Assembly (NCBI GenBank): GCA_900299555.1
Contig: OODV01000234.1
Coordinates: 1 to 49,484 of the forward strand
Direction of reading: 5' to 3'
Length of the DNA stretch: 49,484 nucleotides
Origin: an uncultured Endozoicomonas sp.
GTDB lineage: Bacteria; Pseudomonadota; Gammaproteobacteria; Pseudomonadales; Endozoicomonadaceae
Part shown: positions 19,334 to 28,254 of the stretch, one piece after another
How the letters are laid out: every line of letters begins with the position of its first letter
Position numbering within the stretch: position 1 is the first letter of the stretch
Translations under genes and position numbers: made by a program
The notes under the pieces: generated by a model
What the model saw: only the letters and a program-made list of their open reading frames with translations
Databases searched by the model: none
What the model was told of the DNA's origin: nothing

Positions 19334-19633
19334 ATGATAAACCAGAACGCATTAACTGGAACCACGATAGCCAATACACTGATTCATGGCCAACCCTCTG
19401 CTGAACAGCGATCAGAAATTCCGAAAACCAGCCACCAACTCAAACCTATAGCCTGCTCTACCGGAGGGGTTATTCTAGAGCATAGGGAATGCTCAGAAGC
19501 CTCCCCACTACCCTCCAACCTTGTAAAAAATACTGAGCCCGCCAATTTTAGAACCCACCCACCCCCTATGAGGCCAATGGATCAACTCGCAGGAATGATG
19601 ACCAGGTTAGGCCCTAGTACATCGTTTCATTGA
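19334..19633 (+). CDS. Small hypothetical ORF, possibly a truncated gene
   Basis: 99 codons with a GGAG 11 nt before the ATG. The product has no known motif, is rich in Ser, Pro, Thr and Asn, and lacks a signal peptide. Its last seven codons lie inside the palindromic element that begins at 19614, so its natural 3' end has probably been replaced. It resembles the disordered front part of effector-like proteins such as the one at 168-1445. It may not be expressed at all. Confidence 0.3.
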   Translation: MINQNALTGTTIANTLIHGQPSAEQRSEIPKTSHQLKPIACSTGGVILEHRECSEASPLPSNLVKNTEPANFRTHPPPMRPMDQLAGMMTRLGPSTSFH

Positions 19634-19744
19634 GTTTGATGTTTTGCACTCCGTTCGCACTGAGCTTGCGAAGTTCAGTGGCAACATTCTTAGACAATCT
19701 CAGGATCAATGGAACACATCAATTCCATTGAAATGATGTACTAG
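19614..19744. mobile_element. MITE-like element, intact, 131 bp
   Basis: Begins and ends with CTAG. The ends, CTAGTACATCGTTTCATTGA and the complement of CCATTGAAATGATGTACTAG, match at 17 of 20 positions. It has no coding capacity. A second copy, split in two, is at 1719-1818 and 3289-3317. The middle carries TTCGCACTGAGCTTGCGAA and a CTCAGGAT segment also found in the other copy. No clear target duplication is seen. Confidence 0.7.
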
Positions 19745-19798
19745 TATACCTGCATCAATACGGACACCACGAAATTGTGTAGAATTTTCAGATTCACA

Positions 19799-20806
19799 TC
19801 AGGTGGAATAGGATTCGATAAAGTCCAGAGCCACCCGGTAATAGGTCGCCTTGATGGTCCTGAAGGTTTCGGTATTAAACTGAACTCCATTGGTCGCCAG
19901 TTTACGAAAAATAGCCTTGATGATGTCATGGCTCATTTTCGACAGACCGCGACTGACATCACCTTCAGACAGAGGCTGATGTTTGTGATCGTAAATATCC
20001 GCAATATCCACCTGACAGAGGCGCTTGCTGGAATAATTTCGCTTGACCTCCGACAGCACACCAATCTCCAGCCCCCAGTCACTGGGAATCCGGATATCGT
20101 TAAACACACTGGTTCTCATGGAGAATTCCCCCGCCAGGGGGTAACGGAAGCTGTCCAGATATTCGAGATACTCCATCGGCCCGAGGATTTTTTTCAGAGC
20201 CCTTAACAGCGGCGCAACCAGCAGGCGGCTGACCCGACCATTTAACTTATTATCAGCAATTCGCGCATAGTAGCCTTTGCAGAAGTCGTAACTGAACGCT
20301 GGATTAGCGACCGGATACAGCAGTTTGGCCAGAAGATCCCTTTGATAGGTCACAATGTCGCAATCATGCAGTGCGACAGCTTCAGACTTTGCTGACGCCA
20401 GCACATAGCCATAACAATACCAGACATTCCGCCCCTTCCCCGGCTCTCTGGGGGCCAGCCCTTTACTGGCCAGCAACGCATCAATTTCCTGTAACTTGGG
20501 ACCATCCTGCCAGAGAATACGGTGATGCTGATCGAGCCGCCCAAAAAAATCTTTGGCATAGGCAAACTGCTCTTGATCGGCACGATCCAGTCCAATCACA
20601 ATTTCAGAGAGATAGCGAACCTGACTCAGTTCTTCGACAATATGCCCCAATGCTGGCCCTTCCAGCTCTGAAAACAGTGAAGGCAATACCAGCGACATCG
20701 GGCGCTGCCGGGAGAACGCCAACAGATCACGCTCCATGTTTTCAGTTGATCGAACTCTCAAATTATGGAAATTGGTAATAATTCCATTCCGATAAAAGTC
20801 ACCCAT
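19799..20806 (-). CDS. Glycosyltransferase, glucosyl-3-phosphoglycerate synthase-like
   Basis: 335 residues, a GT-A fold protein resembling GpgS (GT81), which makes glucosyl-3-phosphoglycerate from an NDP-glucose and 3-phosphoglycerate. Visible marks are V-L-P-S-L-F-S-E-L near 40, I-G-L-D-R-A near 71, the G-K-G-R-N-V-W nucleotide-binding region at about 123-129, and the metal-binding D148-C-D150. The next gene is a sugar-phosphoglycerate phosphatase and then galU, which supplies UDP-glucose; this context supports glucosylglycerate synthesis. The C-terminus looks short for the family (often near 400) and stops just before a mobile element, so slight truncation is possible. The exact sugar is not decided by sequence alone. 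Confidence 0.72.
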   Translation of the reverse strand: MGDFYRNGIITNFHNLRVRSTENMERDLLAFSRQRPMSLVLPSLFSELEGPALGHIVEELSQVRYLSEIVIGLDRADQEQFAYAKDFFGRLDQHHRILWQDGPKLQEIDALLASKGLAPREPGKGRNVWYCYGYVLASAKSEAVALHDCDIVTYQRDLLAKLLYPVANPAFSYDFCKGYYARIADNKLNGRVSRLLVAPLLRALKKILGPMEYLEYLDSFRYPLAGEFSMRTSVFNDIRIPSDWGLEIGVLSEVKRNYSSKRLCQVDIADIYDHKHQPLSEGDVSRGLSKMSHDIIKAIFRKLATNGVQFNTETFRTIKATYYRVALDFIESYST

Positions 20807-20842
20807 TACCGCATCCTTTCCCAGCTGTTATTAGAATTTTTT

Positions 20843-21658
20843 TCATCTTTTGCTCAGCAATTCGAGGATGGCTTGATTCCACCCCTCAGGACCCATTCCC
20901 CGGGTTTTAACCACCTTGGCAATATGCCCCACCTCCGGTTCAAGACCGTGCTCTGAACGAATAAGCACCGGATAATCCACCGCTTCAAGCATCGGCAAGT
21001 CGTTCATTCCATCCCCAATAGCGCAGGTCTGAAAGGTATCTTCCGGATATTCCTGCTGATACTTTTTCAGAAGCGCCTGCAATGCCAGCCCTTTATTACC
21101 TTTCCCGGAAACATGGTAAAAACGCCCTCCCCTTGCCAGATGAAGCCCTTCCGACTCCAGCAATCCGACAAATTCCGGCATCACTGCGTGACTATCAAGC
21201 CAGACCAGAGGCTCACTGGCCTTACGGGTCATGGCTTTACTGGCTTCATCTCGTGATAACCCGGTAACCTCGGCCACCTGCTCCACAGTTAAATCGCCAA
21301 ACCCTTTAAATCGAAAACCATGCTGACGCCGGATATTGGACAAAATTTGGCGTATGCTCCGATAAGGCCGGCCATGAAAAAAATGGGTAGGTTCTGTTTC
21401 GCAGGAATCCCGAAAACAGCCTGCCGGAATCGTTGTCACCATGCCATTTTCAGTAATAAATGGCTGCTCCACCCCCATCTCCCGCTGAATAACAGCCGCC
21501 TCTGCCAGCGTTTTACTGGTATTAAAAATGACCGACACTTCACGCTCATACAGCAACTTCAGCGCAGGCTGAGCCGCAGCCCAGCTATAGCTGTCATGAT
21601 CCAGCAGGGAGCCATCAAGATCGGTAAAAACCAGAATTCTCGGCGTTTTTGCTTCCAT
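20843..21658 (-). CDS. HAD-IIB phosphatase, mannosyl/glucosyl-3-phosphoglycerate phosphatase family
   Basis: 271 residues from ATG 21658 (a TTG immediately before is also possible). The HAD motif F-T-D-L-D-G-S-L-L is near residue 12, motif II is N-T-S-K-T, and the C-terminal G-D-G-M-N-D-L-P-M-L-E is complete. The segment V-T-G-L-S-x-x-E-A and the cap are typical of the YedP/MpgP group, which dephosphorylates sugar-phosphoglycerates. Between a GpgS-like transferase and galU, the likely product is glucosylglycerate, an osmolyte. The glucose rather than mannose assignment comes from context. Confidence 0.82.
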   Translation of the reverse strand: MEAKTPRILVFTDLDGSLLDHDSYSWAAAQPALKLLYEREVSVIFNTSKTLAEAAVIQREMGVEQPFITENGMVTTIPAGCFRDSCETEPTHFFHGRPYRSIRQILSNIRRQHGFRFKGFGDLTVEQVAEVTGLSRDEASKAMTRKASEPLVWLDSHAVMPEFVGLLESEGLHLARGGRFYHVSGKGNKGLALQALLKKYQQEYPEDTFQTCAIGDGMNDLPMLEAVDYPVLIRSEHGLEPEVGHIAKVVKTRGMGPEGWNQAILELLSKR

Positions 21659-21673
21659 CAAAAAACCATCCGC

Positions 21674-22498
21674 TCAGCCAAAACGCTTTTGATAAATGGC
21701 ATTGGTTGCCTCGACAAAACCACCAATACTGCCGCAATCAAAACGCTTACCCTGAAATTTGCAGGCAATCACACAACCACTCCTAGCCTGAGTCAAAATG
21801 GCATCCGTCAGTTGCACCTCACCGTTCTTCCCAGCTTCCGTGCTGGCAATAATGTCAAAAATGTCGGGGGTCAGAACGTAACGTCCAATCACGGCAAGAT
21901 TGCTGGGCGCCTCGGAAGGAGCCGGCTTCTCAACCATGTCCGTCACCCGAATCAATTGTTCATCCAGAGCCTCCCCCGCAATCACACCGTATTTTTCGGT
22001 TTCCGCCTCTGGCACCTCCTGAACCGCAAGAATCGTGCATCGAAACTGCTTATAAAGATTGACCAGCTGAGCCATCAGCAATGGCCCTTCATCATTCACA
22101 CAGAGATCATCGGCAAGAATGACACCGAAGGGCTGATCACCAATTAATGTCTTGCCACAGGCAATGGCATGCCCCAACCCCAACATCTGATTCTGTCGTG
22201 TATAAGAGAATGTACATGCTGACATCACATCCCGAATCGAAGACAGCTTTTCCTCCTTACCACTTCCAGCGATCTCGGCCTCAAGCTCATAGTTAATATC
22301 GAAGTGATCCGGTATCGCCCGCTTATTCCGGCCATTCACAAAACCAAGATCCGTTAATCCGGCTTCCATGGCCTCCTCAACCCCATATTGAATCAGCGGC
22401 TTGTCAACAATTGGGAGCATTTCTTTGGGCATGGACTTGGTTGCCGGCAAAAATCGTGTTCCATAGCCGGCAACAGGAAAGAGGCATTTTGAAATCAT
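21674..22498 (-). CDS. galU: UTP-glucose-1-phosphate uridylyltransferase
   Basis: 274 residues. GalU makes UDP-glucose from UTP and glucose-1-phosphate. The N-terminal nucleotide-binding signature V-A-G-Y-G-T-R-F-L-P-A-T-K-S-M-P-K-E-M-L is complete, followed by K-P-L-I-Q-Y-G and later V-E-K-P and G-R-Y-V-L-T-P-D-I-F. A normal galU is near 280-300 residues, so this is slightly short. It starts the minus-strand trio galU, phosphatase, transferase, and is divergent from the GH13 gene, forming a shared control region. Confidence 0.93.
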   Translation of the reverse strand: MISKCLFPVAGYGTRFLPATKSMPKEMLPIVDKPLIQYGVEEAMEAGLTDLGFVNGRNKRAIPDHFDINYELEAEIAGSGKEEKLSSIRDVMSACTFSYTRQNQMLGLGHAIACGKTLIGDQPFGVILADDLCVNDEGPLLMAQLVNLYKQFRCTILAVQEVPEAETEKYGVIAGEALDEQLIRVTDMVEKPAPSEAPSNLAVIGRYVLTPDIFDIIASTEAGKNGEVQLTDAILTQARSGCVIACKFQGKRFDCGSIGGFVEATNAIYQKRFG

Positions 22499-22558
22499 TC
22501 AATAACTCCATTTACTGATTTATCAATTACACACTTGCTGCAAAACAAAGCAGATCCC

Positions 22559-22578
22559 GTGCCAAGGTTATATGGCAC
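22559..22578. promoter_or_regulatory. Candidate operator between galU and the GH13 gene
   Basis: Inverted repeat GTGCCA, 8-nt spacer, TGGCAC in the 142-bp gap between two divergent operons of one pathway. The symmetry suggests binding by a dimeric regulator; which one is unknown. Confidence 0.35.
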
Positions 22579-22640
22579 AACTCATGCTTCCGATACAGAG
22601 AGAGAGTAAACCAGACTGCCTTTATTTCAGGAGATGAACA

Positions 22641-24188
22641 GTGCAAAGCTACCCACCAATCTTTGCTTCATTCCACCAGACGCTTTCACAACTTCTACAA
22701 CTACTATACGGAGACAAGTCTGAGGACCTGGCCAGCATCATTGTCCTTCGGGTAGAACACTTCCTTCTCAACAACGCGCACCAACATTTTCCAACATGGT
22801 CAGAGCAGGATATCTATCTGATCACCTATGGTGACAGCATCATTGACGGAGAAAAAAAACCACTCAACACCTTGAATTCATTCCTTAAAAACCAGCTGAA
22901 ACAACTGTTTTCAACTGTCCATATACTGCCCTATTTCCCTTTTAGTTCGGATGACGGTTTTTCAGTCATTGATTATCTGCAAGTTAATCCAGCACTGGGA
23001 CGCTGGGGGGATATCAGCGCCATAGCCAAGGATTACCGGGTGATGACAGATCTGGTCATTAATCACGTATCCAGGGAAAGCCTCTGGTTTGCAGACTTTG
23101 TCAGTGGCACCCAACCTGGCAGGGATTACTTTATTGAACAAGCTCCGGAAACGGACCTAACCATGGTCACCCGCCCCAGAAACTCACCCCTTCTAATCCC
23201 GACCCAGACGCGCCGGGGAACCCGCCATGTTTGGGCAACGTTCAGCGAAGACCAGATAGACCTCAATTTCAGAAATCCTGATGTACTGATAAAAATAGTC
23301 GATGTTGTGCTTTTCTATCTTGCACAAGGCATCAGTGTGATTCGACTTGATGCCATCGCCTTTCTATGGAAAGAACTCAATACAACCTGTGTGCACCTGC
23401 CAGAAACTCATACCATCGTAAAATTAATGAGAGTAATCATCGAAAAAGCCAGACCCGGCGCGCTACTGCTAACGGAAACAAATGTACCTGATAAGGAAAA
23501 CTTCAGTTACTTTTCCCATGGCAATGAAGTCCACATGGTATACCAGTTTGCCCTGCCCCCGCTGATCCTTCATGCACTAAACAGAGGCACAGAGAAATAT
23601 CTGGCGCACTGGGCAAGGGCATTACCAGAATACCCCAGGGGATGTACTGTATTGAATTTTACAGCATCTCACGACGGCATAGGACTTCGCCCTCTGGAAG
23701 GACTCGTTCCTGATAATGAAGTCTCGGAACTGGTGGACAGCATGCATAGATTCGGTGGTTTTGTGAGTGTTCGCACGCTGGAAGATCAGAGCGAGAAGCC
23801 CTATGAAATCAACATAGCCCTGTTTGATGCCATGAAAGGCTCTCGCCGTGGTGAAGATCACTGGCAAGCACAGCGTTTTCTCTGCTCACAGATTATCATG
23901 CTAGGTATGAAAGGCATTCCAGCAATGTATATTCACAGTCTGCTGGCCACTCCAAACGATCTTTTGGGTGTTGAAAGCTCTGGCCGAACCCGCTCTATCA
24001 ATCGTCGTAGATGGGACCTCAAAGACCTGATGACAGAACTGGATAACCCAGTTTCAACACAAAGTATGATTTTTAAAACCCTGAAAGAAATCATTGAGAT
24101 CCGTAGAAAAGAAAGCTGCTTCCACCCTGACAACCCACAAGCCATTATTGATATAGCCCCAGGTGTTTTCGCTTTTTCAAGAACCTAA
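22641..24188 (+). CDS. GH13_18 sugar phosphorylase (sucrose / glucosylglycerate phosphorylase type), C-terminally cut
   Basis: 515 residues from GTG 22641, with AGGAG 7 nt upstream. A GH13 barrel of the sucrose-phosphorylase subfamily: I-T-Y-G-D-S near 62, nucleophile D237 in V-I-R-L-D-A-I, acid/base E279 in L-L-T-E-T-N, and D345 in A-S-H-D-G-I-G. Such enzymes phosphorolyse sucrose, sucrose-6-phosphate or glucosylglycerate to glucose-1-phosphate. Beside a glucosylglycerate-type synthesis set, the last is the likeliest substrate. The frame ends at TAA 24186, but the same frame then continues with family C-terminal sequence to 24377, so the stop looks like a nonsense mutation and removes the last 62 residues. 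Activity of the short form is uncertain. Confidence 0.8.
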   Translation: MQSYPPIFASFHQTLSQLLQLLYGDKSEDLASIIVLRVEHFLLNNAHQHFPTWSEQDIYLITYGDSIIDGEKKPLNTLNSFLKNQLKQLFSTVHILPYFPFSSDDGFSVIDYLQVNPALGRWGDISAIAKDYRVMTDLVINHVSRESLWFADFVSGTQPGRDYFIEQAPETDLTMVTRPRNSPLLIPTQTRRGTRHVWATFSEDQIDLNFRNPDVLIKIVDVVLFYLAQGISVIRLDAIAFLWKELNTTCVHLPETHTIVKLMRVIIEKARPGALLLTETNVPDKENFSYFSHGNEVHMVYQFALPPLILHALNRGTEKYLAHWARALPEYPRGCTVLNFTASHDGIGLRPLEGLVPDNEVSELVDSMHRFGGFVSVRTLEDQSEKPYEINIALFDAMKGSRRGEDHWQAQRFLCSQIIMLGMKGIPAMYIHSLLATPNDLLGVESSGRTRSINRRRWDLKDLMTELDNPVSTQSMIFKTLKEIIEIRRKESCFHPDNPQAIIDIAPGVFAFSRT

Positions 24189-24377
24189 CCAAAAACCGGA
24201 AAACACCTGATTGCTATTCATAACCTGACTCATACCCATATGAAACCTTGCCTGAAAAAATACAGAAACTGGCTCGAACTGCTTGGGAAAAAGCCCTTTG
24301 TTTCAGATCACTTAAAACCCTATGAGGCTCTATGGCTGATTCCTTCTCCCAAAAGCTACACCCCTCAATCAGATTAA
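24189..24377 (+). pseudogene. Detached C-terminal end of the GH13_18 phosphorylase
   Basis: Directly after TAA 24186-24188, in the same frame, 62 codons run to TAA 24375. They read as the small beta domain that closes these enzymes (L-I-A-I-H-N-L-T near its start, L-K-P-Y-E-A-L-W-L-I near its end). There is no start codon or ribosome binding site of its own. The upstream stop would need one base change, for instance from CAA. Confidence 0.7.
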
Positions 24378-24905
24378 TACAATCGGCAAACTTGCTTTAC
24401 ACCACAGACACTTATGAGTAAAAAACAAGATAATCTTTAGGGTAAACATTAAGCTCTACATTAACATTTTTGCAGGGAAAGCCAAGCCTGTCTCTGTTCA
24501 ATTGATTTACTCCGTAAACCTTACAGCAAAGCGGAATTTTTCTTAACTGACGAGAATAGAGAGCAAATGCTTACCTCCAATATATGACGATTAATTTGTC
24601 ACCCTATCAAACCTGAAAACATTCAAAAACAATACACAAGTAAGAACCTCCTTACTAAAGATTACCTCACTTCTATCAAGACATCCTATAGTAAGCCCAA
24701 CAAGCAATAATCAACCACAAAGTTAAAAGATACTTTTTATAATCACCAGACAAATCACAAACAACAATAAGCTAGCCACTACGGCTATCTAAAATAGCTT
24801 TATTAGTTAAATTAACTCCATGCACACTCAATAAGATGGAACTATATTCTTTCACCACGGTCAATCAACAAAACAGATAACTTACCTCAAATCAGAGTTT
24901 AAGCG
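24378..24905. other. AT-rich intergenic region, no gene recognised
   Basis: 528 bp, markedly more AT-rich than the flanking genes. No ORF with family features, no strong hairpin and no convincing promoter could be picked out, although it must carry the promoter of the secreted-protein locus that starts at 24906. Confidence 0.5.
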
Positions 24906-26456
24906 ATGAACAGATTCTCTGGCAGCCTGTTATTGTGCGCCTTATTTATTTCAATTCCGTATATAGAAACAGTAGAAGCAAGAAACCCCACACGAACAGA
25001 ACCAATCCAGGTTGAACATCATCATGGACACTATTCACCTACTGGTTATTATCATGAAAAAATACCCAGAGCTGATCTGGAAACAACATTACCTCCCGTT
25101 GTCAATGTTACACCGGACAGTACCGATGAATTGAACATCAATCTATCCAACAAAACAGAAATCGAAAAACAATATATACAGGCTTTCTATATGAGGGGTG
25201 AGCGTGATGGAGACATCCTGCTCTCAACCATTGATAGACTGCATAGCAGGCTCAGAGATTTAACCGTTGTTGCTTCAGAGATCCAGAAGGCTTCTGACGA
25301 AAGCATTCTTCAGCCAATACCTGTGAAAGAATTTCTCAGCAGTGTGAGAATGTTCAAACAGGAGTCCAATTTATTTTTGGAGGACGTCAACAACCTGGAA
25401 AACTTTCCCACTCTGAGGCCCGACATAACGGTTGATCCAGACCATCAGGTTGATATGCTACCTCTGGTTCACCAGTATCAATCAGCACTGCGAAGACTGG
25501 ACTCTCAGGTCAGCGAACTTCACTTCACCATTATTCTCCCAAATGGCATTTTTCATCAGCAGCTTGGAATTAACAGTGATCAGCTTAAAGGAATGTCTCT
25601 TTATACCTCTGATCAAATCTCAGACATGAAACGCAACATCCTGCAACTCAGAGCTATGCGCACCCAGGATAAACGCGTCATTGATGAGGGAATCAACCGC
25701 TTCACCAAAGATGCCATTGAAACCTTCATTGACACTTTTGGCACTTCCGAAAGGTACAGAACCATGTCCGACCCGGAAGGCAGCAAAAGAGCCAAAGAAA
25801 TGCTGATAGATGCATTCTGGGCAAGATCCTACATCCGGGCCACCTACGGCATTCAGATAGGCTGTATCCCTGTTGAATACGATAAGCGTATTTTCAACCT
25901 GGATTATTACCTCAGTGATATGACTGTTGGAGCTGCTCCCATATACGACCAGAACAAGCTCATGCGGTATTCAAACCTTGCCCGGGAAGCCATGCTAACC
26001 ATTGAGAATTCTGCCAGTAAAAAGTGGTCCTCTGCCAGCTCATGGATAACCTGGGTTGCCGGTAAATCCAATGAGATGGATACTAAATATTTCATCATTG
26101 CCCTGATCAAAAAAGACATTGATGAAGAGCTTGCCATCAGCCGTTCAGGTGGGCTGAGAAAAGTTCGTGACGGATATCGCAATCATTACCTAAGTTCTGA
26201 TATGGGCCGCGCTCTATATGAAGTAAAAGCCAGACAGGTATTCACCTCCCCAACCGAGATGGATGAAGATGATATCGAAAGTGATGTCATGGTCGTTGAG
26301 GCAGGGACACTCAAAGGCGCTGTTGCCATGTGCATTAACGCCTTGGAAAATCAGGAAAACCGTCTTGATGAAGCACGAAAGTTACAAAGCGTGGTTGATG
26401 AACTGACAAAGGGCAATGTCTATTCTGACCGCAGAAAAAGGCGCCAGGGCTTCTAA
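24906..26456 (+). CDS. Secreted protein of unknown function, first gene of a three-gene locus
   Basis: 516 residues; no family recognised. Residues 1-25 form a signal peptide (short basic start, hydrophobic core, cut probably after V-E-A). A His-rich stretch (H-H-H-G-H-Y) follows, then a mainly helical, charged protein with possible coiled coils around 100-135 and 465-500 and a basic tail (R-R-K-R-R-Q). Two Cys lie in the mature part (C-I-P-V near 318, M-C-I-N near 477). No membrane anchor is seen, so it should be periplasmic or exported. It is 100 bp upstream of two paralogous anchored proteins on the same strand and probably works with them. The ribosome binding site is weak. Confidence 0.75.
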   Translation: MNRFSGSLLLCALFISIPYIETVEARNPTRTEPIQVEHHHGHYSPTGYYHEKIPRADLETTLPPVVNVTPDSTDELNINLSNKTEIEKQYIQAFYMRGERDGDILLSTIDRLHSRLRDLTVVASEIQKASDESILQPIPVKEFLSSVRMFKQESNLFLEDVNNLENFPTLRPDITVDPDHQVDMLPLVHQYQSALRRLDSQVSELHFTIILPNGIFHQQLGINSDQLKGMSLYTSDQISDMKRNILQLRAMRTQDKRVIDEGINRFTKDAIETFIDTFGTSERYRTMSDPEGSKRAKEMLIDAFWARSYIRATYGIQIGCIPVEYDKRIFNLDYYLSDMTVGAAPIYDQNKLMRYSNLAREAMLTIENSASKKWSSASSWITWVAGKSNEMDTKYFIIALIKKDIDEELAISRSGGLRKVRDGYRNHYLSSDMGRALYEVKARQVFTSPTEMDEDDIESDVMVVEAGTLKGAVAMCINALENQENRLDEARKLQSVVDELTKGNVYSDRRKRRQGF

Positions 26457-26488
26457 ACCTGTTGACTCTAAAAATACAGTGGTGAGTT

Positions 26489-26510
26489 GAGTACCCGGAA
26501 ATGGGTACTC
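26489..26510 (+). terminator. Hairpin between first and second genes of the secreted locus
   Basis: GAGTACCC, loop GGAAAT, GGGTACTC; 8-bp perfect stem without a clean T run. It may attenuate or stabilise the transcript rather than end it. Confidence 0.4.
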
Positions 26511-26556
26511 ATTTGCAAAATAATTATCTTATTGAAAATTTTCGCAGGTCATTTTA

Positions 26557-28200
26557 ATGGCTACTAAAAAGCACTTTTTGTATGCGGCTTTACTAGCCAT
26601 ACTTTTTCCTTCCAAACCCTACGCTTTTCTCGGGGGCTCTGAGCCCTATTTCATTGCAAATTATTGCTTTCAAAGATCAGCCTCCTATGACAGGCCGAGC
26701 TGGTCATGTCCCGGACAAATTATCCCTTCCTATAAAACTCGAAATTTCCGGTTTGAAGAGCTGAAGTGCTCTGGCAATAATAATACCCATGTCCGCTTGC
26801 CAGAATCCTTTGACGAAGAAGCCTGGCTTGACCTGAAAAACATCAGTCGTCATGGAGCTGCCGATATTTTACGACAACAACCTTCACCAGTCTGGTCAGG
26901 GGAAATACATTATCAAACCTATATTCACTGGGAGTGGGAGGACTGTCGTCTGGTCACTGATGCCTTTATCTGCGGAACCTACGAGGTTTGTGAAGAAAAA
27001 GTTGTACCAACAGAGCACGGTGGTACACAACACGTCAACCAGTGCCATCTGGAACCAAAAAGTTGTTATGCAGATATCACAGTTCATGAAAATAAGTACT
27101 GTACCGGCGGGGATGGACAACTGGACTTTGATGTTGAATTTTTGAAAAAAAACGCTGCTCACTGGAACCCCGAGAGCCTGAACTATGTTGACCGACTTGC
27201 CAATGGGTATGACCTGCTGCCCGGGGAAGAGGAAGTGATCACGGTCAGCAATCTGAAAAGCAACTGGTGGGAGTCTCATTCAACAGAATTAACGCCAACG
27301 CTTTTTATAGAAGACCCCAAAAATGAGTATAACCTCAGCCAATTTATTCATAACCAACAATCTGACAGCCTTTCATGCCGCTTCCAGGGTCATGACAAGG
27401 TCAGTTTTACGGTAGACACCCAAAAAAGAGTTGCCTCCCAATCACCTAATGCGTTCTCACTCCCCAAAGCTTTTGACAATGAAGACATTGACCCACTGGT
27501 ATGGCAGTCCGCACCTGGCATGAATGGTTCAATAGAAGAAAAAGGCTACCCGCTGATAATGAGAGCACAAGACTTCTCAGCAGCGGCCCTCAGTGAAGTC
27601 TCAGAAGACGTAACAGAAAAACTGAAAAACATCATTGTAAGGGTTCAGCTCTATGAACCCTCAATATTTGGAGAGCGCTTAAAGGCAACCATTTATATTG
27701 ATGAAGCGAAAGCTATTCAGCAAACACTGAATGCCATCTCAAGTGATCAGAAGATACGACGATCCACACTTTGGGAGTTTAAACTGAAAAATGGCAATAA
27801 CCCAAACAAGAACATCTATAGAAGCTACCTGCCGTCATTGTTTTATTATCCGGGAAAAATTTTCTTGTCGGATGAAGCGCTCAGTTATGAGGATAATCTG
27901 GCTCCTGATACAGAGTACAAACTCAAATTAACGGTCTACCAGAAAAACCTTCCCTTCTACCATCAGTCCTGTGAGTCCGATCCCGATGCCTGGGATTGTA
28001 AATGGTACACCTTATGGGGACTCTTCAGTTCAAGTCGGCATGAAGATAACTATTTTTCAAGGAAAAGCCTTGATATCAGGTTCAGATCAAATCCCAATGT
28101 TGACCTGAGAACCTGGTCATCAAGCTTCTGGCACGTTGTCAGCTATGCTCAAATTGTGATACCTGTAGGGGCAGTCGCTCTATTCCTCCTAATGCCTTAG
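26557..28200 (+). CDS. Secreted Cys-rich protein with C-terminal anchor, paralogue A
   Basis: 547 residues, no family recognised. A signal peptide (about 1-23, ending P-Y-A) is followed by a Cys-rich half (roughly 12 Cys between 35 and 190, several matched in the next gene). A more conserved half follows, with motifs S-P-N-A-F-S-L-P near 301, V-R-V-Q-L-Y-E-P-S-I-F-G near 362 and D-A-W-D-C-K-W-Y near 477. The C-terminus is one hydrophobic segment (about 525-547) that may anchor it. The spacing and number of Cys suggest disulphide-bonded periplasmic or surface exposure. It pairs with paralogue B; residues 378-413 are identical to 354-389 of B. Confidence 0.8.
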   Translation: MATKKHFLYAALLAILFPSKPYAFLGGSEPYFIANYCFQRSASYDRPSWSCPGQIIPSYKTRNFRFEELKCSGNNNTHVRLPESFDEEAWLDLKNISRHGAADILRQQPSPVWSGEIHYQTYIHWEWEDCRLVTDAFICGTYEVCEEKVVPTEHGGTQHVNQCHLEPKSCYADITVHENKYCTGGDGQLDFDVEFLKKNAAHWNPESLNYVDRLANGYDLLPGEEEVITVSNLKSNWWESHSTELTPTLFIEDPKNEYNLSQFIHNQQSDSLSCRFQGHDKVSFTVDTQKRVASQSPNAFSLPKAFDNEDIDPLVWQSAPGMNGSIEEKGYPLIMRAQDFSAAALSEVSEDVTEKLKNIIVRVQLYEPSIFGERLKATIYIDEAKAIQQTLNAISSDQKIRRSTLWEFKLKNGNNPNKNIYRSYLPSLFYYPGKIFLSDEALSYEDNLAPDTEYKLKLTVYQKNLPFYHQSCESDPDAWDCKWYTLWGLFSSSRHEDNYFSRKSLDIRFRSNPNVDLRTWSSSFWHVVSYAQIVIPVGAVALFLLMP

Positions 28201-28211
28201 CTCATGATTAC

Positions 28212-28230
28212 AGGGCTCTATTCGAGCCCT
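28212..28230 (+). terminator. Hairpin between paralogues A and B
   Basis: AGGGCTC, loop TATTC, GAGCCCT; 7-bp perfect stem 12 bases after the stop of A and just before the ribosome binding site of B. No long T run, so partial termination or mRNA processing is more likely than a full stop. Confidence 0.4.
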
Positions 28231-28254
28231 TGTGATGAAGAAGGCTCCCATGCC

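Noticed and set aside
21320-22147. 275-codon plus-strand ORF opposite galU and the phosphatase
   Set aside because: Shadow of two well-supported genes; spans their junction and has no ribosome binding site.
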